64,000 nt of DNA from the NCBI GenBank assembly GCA_963840055.1, contig CAWIXM010000040.1:1-64000 (forward strand), written 5' to 3'. This DNA comes from Rhodoplanes sp963840055. GTDB taxonomy: Bacteria; Pseudomonadota; Alphaproteobacteria; Rhizobiales; Xanthobacteraceae. Under the pieces are notes generated by a model. The model was not told where the DNA came from, did not search any database, and saw only the letters and a program-made list of their open reading frames with translations. A program made the translations under genes and the position numbers. Below are positions 60,730 to 64,000 of this stretch, piece after piece (position 1 is the first letter of the stretch; every line of letters begins with the position of its first letter).

Positions 60730-62229
60730 CTACTGCAACGTCAGCGCCACGAAGCGAAGATCGCCTTCGGCATTGGCGACCAGCAGCAGCGCCGATTTCC
60801 GCCCATCTTTCTTGAGCTGATCGATCCGCTTCTGAACGTCGGCGGCCGAGCCGACCGGTTCCTGAGCCACTTCGACGATCACATCGCCGGCATTGAGCCG
60901 CTTTTCGGCGGCGGCCGAGTTGGCATCGACGCCGGTGATGACCACCCCGTTGACGCTGTCCTTGATCTTGTAGCGCCGTCGCAGGTCGCTGGTGAGATTG
61001 GCAAGGTTGAGGCCGAGCGTCTGCTGGACGACCGATTTTTCCTCGGGCGCTCCTCCGTTCCGCTTGCTCGCCAACGCCGCCTGCTTCTCCCCGTCTTCGA
61101 GGCGGCCGAGCTTCACCGTCTTCCGCTCCTCCTTGCCCTGGCGCAGAATGACGACCTCGACATCCTTGCCGACCGGCGTGTCAGCGACCACGCGCGGCAG
61201 ATCGCGCATTTCCTTGATGTCTTTGTTGTCGAACCGGATGATCACGTCGCCGGTGCGAATGCCCGCCGGCTTCGCCGGACCTTTGTCGTCCACCCCGGCG
61301 ACGAGCGCGCCGCGCGGCGGCCTGATATTCATGGTTTCGGCAAGCTCGTCGGTCATGTGCTGGATGCGCACGCCGAGCCAGCCGCGCCGTGTCTCACCGA
61401 ACTGGCGAAGCTGATCGATCACCGGCATCGCCGTCTTCGACGGCACAGCAAAACCAATTCCGATCGAGCCGCCCGACGGGGAGATGATGGCCGTGTTTAT
61501 CCCGACCACCTCGCCGTCGAGATTGAAGAGCGGTCCGCCCGAATTGCCGCGGTTGATGGCCGCGTCGGTCTGGATGTAATTGTCGTAGGGTCCCGAATTG
61601 ATGTCGCGGTTGCGCGCCGACACAATTCCTGCAGTGACCGTGCCGCCGAGGCTGAAGGGATTGCCGATCGCAATCACCCACTCGCCGATCCGCAGCTTAT
61701 CCGAATCCCCGAACTGCACCGCCTTGAGCGGCTTGTCGGACTTCACGCGCAGAAGGGCGAGGTCGATCTTCTTATCTCGGCCGATGATTTCCGCCTTGAG
61801 GCGCGTGCCATCGTTGAGAATAACGTTCACCTCGTCGGCGTCGGAAATGACGTGGTTGTTGGTGACGACGAGGCCCGATGGATCAATGATGAATCCCGAC
61901 CCGAGCGAACTGATGCGCCGCGGGGCGCGCTCGCGCGGGTTGTCGCCGGGTCCGAGGCCACGCCCGCGCCGGTTCTTGAAAAATTCCTCGAAAAATTCCT
62001 CGAAGGGCGAGCCGGGGGGAAGCTGCGGCATATCCCCTCTCACCTCGACCTTCTGCGAGGTCGAGATGTTGACGACCGCGTCCATCACATTGTTGGCGAT
62101 GTCGGCGATACCGTCGGGTCCCCGCGTGGCCGCTCGACCGGCCGCGCCGAACAGGATGAGGGCGACCACCACCGCCGCGGCGACCGGGCGACGAACGGCG
62201 GTATAACCGTAATGAGCAAGGCCAGTCAT
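60730..62229 (-). CDS. Do-family periplasmic serine protease (DegP/HtrA-type)
   Basis: 499 aa. Signal/anchor segment at residues about 14-32 (VAAAVVVALILFGAAGRA). Trypsin-like triad intact: His in VTNNHVISDAD, Asp in KKIDLALLRVK, Ser in NRGNSGGPLFNLDG. Two PDZ domains follow (GWLGVRIQ and GLNLANL regions). It degrades or refolds misfolded envelope proteins. ATG at 62229 puts the signal peptide in the usual position; a longer reading to 62289 has no support. Confidence 0.93.
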   Translation of the reverse strand: MTGLAHYGYTAVRRPVAAAVVVALILFGAAGRAATRGPDGIADIANNVMDAVVNISTSQKVEVRGDMPQLPPGSPFEEFFEEFFKNRRGRGLGPGDNPRERAPRRISSLGSGFIIDPSGLVVTNNHVISDADEVNVILNDGTRLKAEIIGRDKKIDLALLRVKSDKPLKAVQFGDSDKLRIGEWVIAIGNPFSLGGTVTAGIVSARNRDINSGPYDNYIQTDAAINRGNSGGPLFNLDGEVVGINTAIISPSGGSIGIGFAVPSKTAMPVIDQLRQFGETRRGWLGVRIQHMTDELAETMNIRPPRGALVAGVDDKGPAKPAGIRTGDVIIRFDNKDIKEMRDLPRVVADTPVGKDVEVVILRQGKEERKTVKLGRLEDGEKQAALASKRNGGAPEEKSVVQQTLGLNLANLTSDLRRRYKIKDSVNGVVITGVDANSAAAEKRLNAGDVIVEVAQEPVGSAADVQKRIDQLKKDGRKSALLLVANAEGDLRFVALTLQ

Positions 62230-62494
62230 GACCTGACGATCTCCTCCGAGGAAAAGCAGCGCAACGTTCCGCGCGGCAGCGGCGTTCAAACGCGATCGCT
62301 GCGTTCTTAATCTAAGGAACGCGGCGTAAGCACGGATTGGGGCGGAATAGCGACTCCCGATATCCGCGCACCGTCATCATATGCCCTACAGCTATGCGGC
62401 CTCGCCGCGATTTCCGCAATTCAAAACCGCGATCAGATCTTTTGCATCGCGCAACCGGCATAGTCTTGGTCTAATGCCGCACACTAGGATTGCG

Positions 62495-62935
62495 TCAATT
62501 TGCCCGGTCCTTGTAGGCTTCCGTCGCCAGCCAGGCCGCAAAGGCGGGGGCGATCGCCTGCCCGGTGACGAGCCCCTCGCGCCAATCCGCCCGGGCCGGC
62601 CGGACGACCAGCATCCATCCCGCGCCGAACGCGTCCTCGCCGATGAGTTCAGGTCGGTCAATCACGTCTTCGTTGTGGGCGACAACAACGCCATCAAAGG
62701 CCGCCCGCGCCGTGCCCACCCATTTTCCGCCCTCGATTACCGCGAACGAGCGGTCTTTTTCAAAATCACGCCCGATCCGCTTAGGCGTGAACACGAGGAT
62801 CTCGCCCATGAGCGCAGCCGCCCATGGCGTGAAGCCGGCGCGCACGGTCCCGTCGGCGAGCGGCTCGTACCAGAGCTGGTTGTTCATGTCGTAGAACCGG
62901 TCGTTCGGATAGTCGCTGACGTCCATCCTCGCCAA
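62495..62935 (-). CDS. GcvH-like lipoyl-domain protein
   Basis: 146 aa. It aligns with the lipoyl-carrying H protein of the glycine cleavage system: GFTPWAAALMGEILVF at the front, FAVIEGGKWVGTARAAFDGV containing the lipoyl-lysine position (Lys71, but GGKWVG instead of SVKAAS), and GAGWMLVVRP near the end. No gcvT, gcvP or lipoate ligase genes are nearby, so it is probably not a glycine-cleavage part. It lies 25 bases downstream of the DsrE-like gene. Start TTG at 62935 has GGAG 5 bases upstream; ATG at 62926 is an alternative. Confidence 0.8.
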   Translation of the reverse strand: MARMDVSDYPNDRFYDMNNQLWYEPLADGTVRAGFTPWAAALMGEILVFTPKRIGRDFEKDRSFAVIEGGKWVGTARAAFDGVVVAHNEDVIDRPELIGEDAFGAGWMLVVRPARADWREGLVTGQAIAPAFAAWLATEAYKDRAN

Positions 62936-62960
62936 ACTCGCTCCGCCGGCCGACGCGCCT

Positions 62961-63398
62961 TCAGTAGGTCAGCACGCGGCATCCCCCTTCCATAATGTCC
63001 TGAATCATGGCGGCGGCGCCCATCAGGCCGCGGCATTCCGGGATCAGGTCGTCCTCGCTCAGATCGAACAATTCCAGATTTGCCGGACAGGCCCAGAAGC
63101 GCGCGCCGTGCTCGTGCGCCTCCTTGATCCAGTCATACACCGTCTTCGGATCGCCCGGCTTGACGAACAGTTTCTCGGCCACGCCTTTTTGCATCAGCGT
63201 TCCCGCCGCCGCAGTGCAGAGAACGTCGACCTCGTAATCCATCGCCGCCGCCACCGCTGCGTGATAGAACGGCGCGCCTAGCTCCGCGACATTGCGCGGG
63301 TCGGTGTTCATCAACACGATCAGCAACCGCTTGACCGCTGCGCGCCCGGCTTTCTGGCCGGCGTCCCTCGCAAGGCTCGGCGTGGCCGCGTCAGTCAT
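62961..63398 (-). CDS. DsrE-family protein
   Basis: 145 aa. DsrE/TusD-like fold typified by LLIVLMNTDPRNVAELGAPF and YEVDVLCTAAAGTLMQKG. Four cysteines are conserved-looking (VLCTAAA, FWACPANLELF, IPECRGLMG, GGCRVLTY), at least one of which could carry persulfide or selenide. ATGA overlap with the preceding gene gives translational coupling. It sits between an unknown gene and a GcvH-like gene in the selB/selC operon; a sulfur- or selenium-transfer role is inference. Confidence 0.8.
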   Translation of the reverse strand: MTDAATPSLARDAGQKAGRAAVKRLLIVLMNTDPRNVAELGAPFYHAAVAAAMDYEVDVLCTAAAGTLMQKGVAEKLFVKPGDPKTVYDWIKEAHEHGARFWACPANLELFDLSEDDLIPECRGLMGAAAMIQDIMEGGCRVLTY

Positions 63399-63799
63399 TG
63401 CGAGACCTCCTCGATCATCAGTTGCCGGCCGAGACGGTCGAAGAAGCTGCCTTCGTTGAGCACTAGCCGGTCCTCCGCCAGCCGCGCCTCCAGCGCGCGC
63501 AGTTTCAGCCGCGCCGATGGATTGTCGAGCGGCCCGCCACCTTTCGCGGTCACCGGGAAAAACGCCGCGCCGTCCCAGTCGGCTCCGGATTCTGCAAACA
63601 TCCGCACCATGTCGTTCCAACCCACCTCGTCGCCGATGACGTTGACGTAGGTCGAGCGGAGTGGCGTCACGCGTGTCTCACCGATATCGACCAACACCAC
63701 CAACGCGGTGAACGCGCCGATCTCGGCGAACGCCGCCGGCAGCCAGCGCTCGAAATCGTTCGCCGAGGATATCGAGTCAGAAAAGGCGAGCCTCGTCAT
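63395..63799 (-). CDS. Unknown protein in the selB/selC operon
   Basis: 134 aa, no signal peptide or membrane span, no cysteines. Segments FERWLPAAFAEIGAFTALVVLVDIGE and YVNVIGDEVGWNDMVRMFAESGADWDG suggest a compact alpha/beta protein, but I recognise no family. Its ATG overlaps the stop of the selB frame (ATGA), and its stop overlaps the ATG of the DsrE-like gene, so it is part of a tightly coupled unit. Because its start lies only 18 bases beyond the tRNA-Sec 3' end, its translation and the processing of selC are physically linked. Confidence 0.7.
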   Translation of the reverse strand: MTRLAFSDSISSANDFERWLPAAFAEIGAFTALVVLVDIGETRVTPLRSTYVNVIGDEVGWNDMVRMFAESGADWDGAAFFPVTAKGGGPLDNPSARLKLRALEARLAEDRLVLNEGSFFDRLGRQLMIEEVSQ

Positions 63800-64000
63800 T
63801 CGGCGCTCCGAGAAGTTGGCGGAAGAGAGTGGGAGTCGAACCCACCAAAGACCGGCTCGCGGCCCCTCCCGGATTTGAAGTCCGGACGCCCCACCGGGGA
63901 CGCTTCTCCTCCAGCTTGCATAGGTTCCGGTGCGGCCTGCTCTTGCGATGGGCGGCGGAACAGGTCGAGCCGGTGCTTGTTGATGCGGCGCAGATCGCCG
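63796..64000 (-). CDS. selB: SelB C-terminus (partial), reading through selC
   Basis: The open frame enters from beyond 64000 and reads GDLRRINKHRLDLFRR, consistent with the last winged-helix of selenocysteine elongation factor SelB. It then continues without a stop across the whole tRNA-Sec gene to TGA at 63796-63798, which overlaps the next ATG. The SelB call is based on this short motif and on the adjacent selC. If translated, the last 39 or so residues would be encoded by tRNA sequence. Confidence 0.6.
   Translation of the reverse strand, partial: GDLRRINKHRLDLFRRPSQEQAAPEPMQAGGEASPVGRPDFKSGRGREPVFGGFDSHSLPPTSRSAE
63817..63912 (-). tRNA. selC: Selenocysteine tRNA (tRNA-Sec, UCA)
   Basis: 96 nt including CCA. 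The 8-bp acceptor stem pairs GGAGGAGA with TCTCTTCC (one G-U pair), followed by G and CCA. The anticodon loop CUUCAAA has anticodon UCA between stems CCGGA and TCCGG. The T arm is GTGGG-TTCGACT-CCCAC, and a long variable arm (GAGGGGCCGCGAGCCGGTCTTT) is present. All are hallmarks of bacterial tRNA-Sec. It is read in the same direction as the flanking genes. Confidence 0.96.

Noticed and set aside
63395..63799. In-frame TGA (selenocysteine) in the trio genes
   Set aside because: All three read through without internal TGA and each ends at a stop overlapping or close to the next gene, so no selenoprotein was found here.

Overview
The window is high-GC, densely packed DNA from an alphaproteobacterium, most likely a Rhizobiales member related to the Bradyrhizobium / Rhodopseudomonas / Pseudolabrys group. 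Pointers are the gene content (a thiOSGE-thiC operon behind a TPP riboswitch, a sufB-sufC-sufD-sufS-sufT-sufA operon, an HWE-type histidine kinase, an extensin-like lipoprotein, an AsmA/DUF3971 protein) and Rhizobiales-style intergenic palindromes. This placement is inference; no rRNA or other phylogenetic marker was examined.

Layout. 1-2450: an IS30-family transposase, a Kazal-type secreted inhibitor, and a REP-associated tyrosine transposase (RAYT) with its REP palindromes, beside a duplicated thiC tail. 2454-7712: thiamine operon on the minus strand (riboswitch, thiO, thiS, thiG, thiE, a small membrane protein, thiC). 7843-10894: ArsR regulator, EamA exporter, TauE-type permease, TrmO. 11010-16765: methionine cluster of an ArsR-methyltransferase fusion regulator, metF and B12-dependent metH. 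16995-26733: a two-component system followed by a MoxR/Bat operon. 26734-34400: palindromic repeats, a cysteine hydrolase, a 27-aa membrane peptide, a chagasin-like inhibitor, an amidase, an extensin-like lipoprotein, a large HWE kinase and an XRE/DUF2975 pair. 34401-41346: a lipoprotein, a WbpM/CapD-type dehydratase, a POT transporter, PobA and an RhlE-type helicase. 41413-48706: SUF Fe-S cluster operon plus a second cysteine desulfurase. 49028-62229: hydrolase, anmK, tyrS, a 3-hydroxyisobutyrate dehydrogenase, a PfkB kinase, an AsmA-like giant, a peroxiredoxin, an M23 peptidase and a Do-type protease. 62495-64000: the C-terminus of SelB, selC (tRNA-Sec), and three coupled genes (unknown protein, DsrE-like, GcvH-like).

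How the genes work together. The TPP riboswitch should control all of thiO to thiC. The ArsR-methyltransferase protein probably senses the methionine/SAM cycle and acts at a palindrome in its own promoter. The two-component system ends just upstream of tandem 11-bp repeats placed like an OmpR/PhoB box before the MoxR/Bat operon. The SUF operon contains a previously unlisted 48-aa reading frame coupled to sufB. The most interesting candidate system is the SelB/selC-linked trio, which combines a DsrE-type carrier and a lipoyl-domain protein and could be a selenium or sulfur relay.

Caution: at least seven frameshifts (thiO, metH twice, DUF58, batD, sufD, bcp) interrupt otherwise conserved genes. 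Every one is a net +1 insertion, which looks more like assembly error than decay. Gene function calls rest on motif recognition only; no database search was possible.
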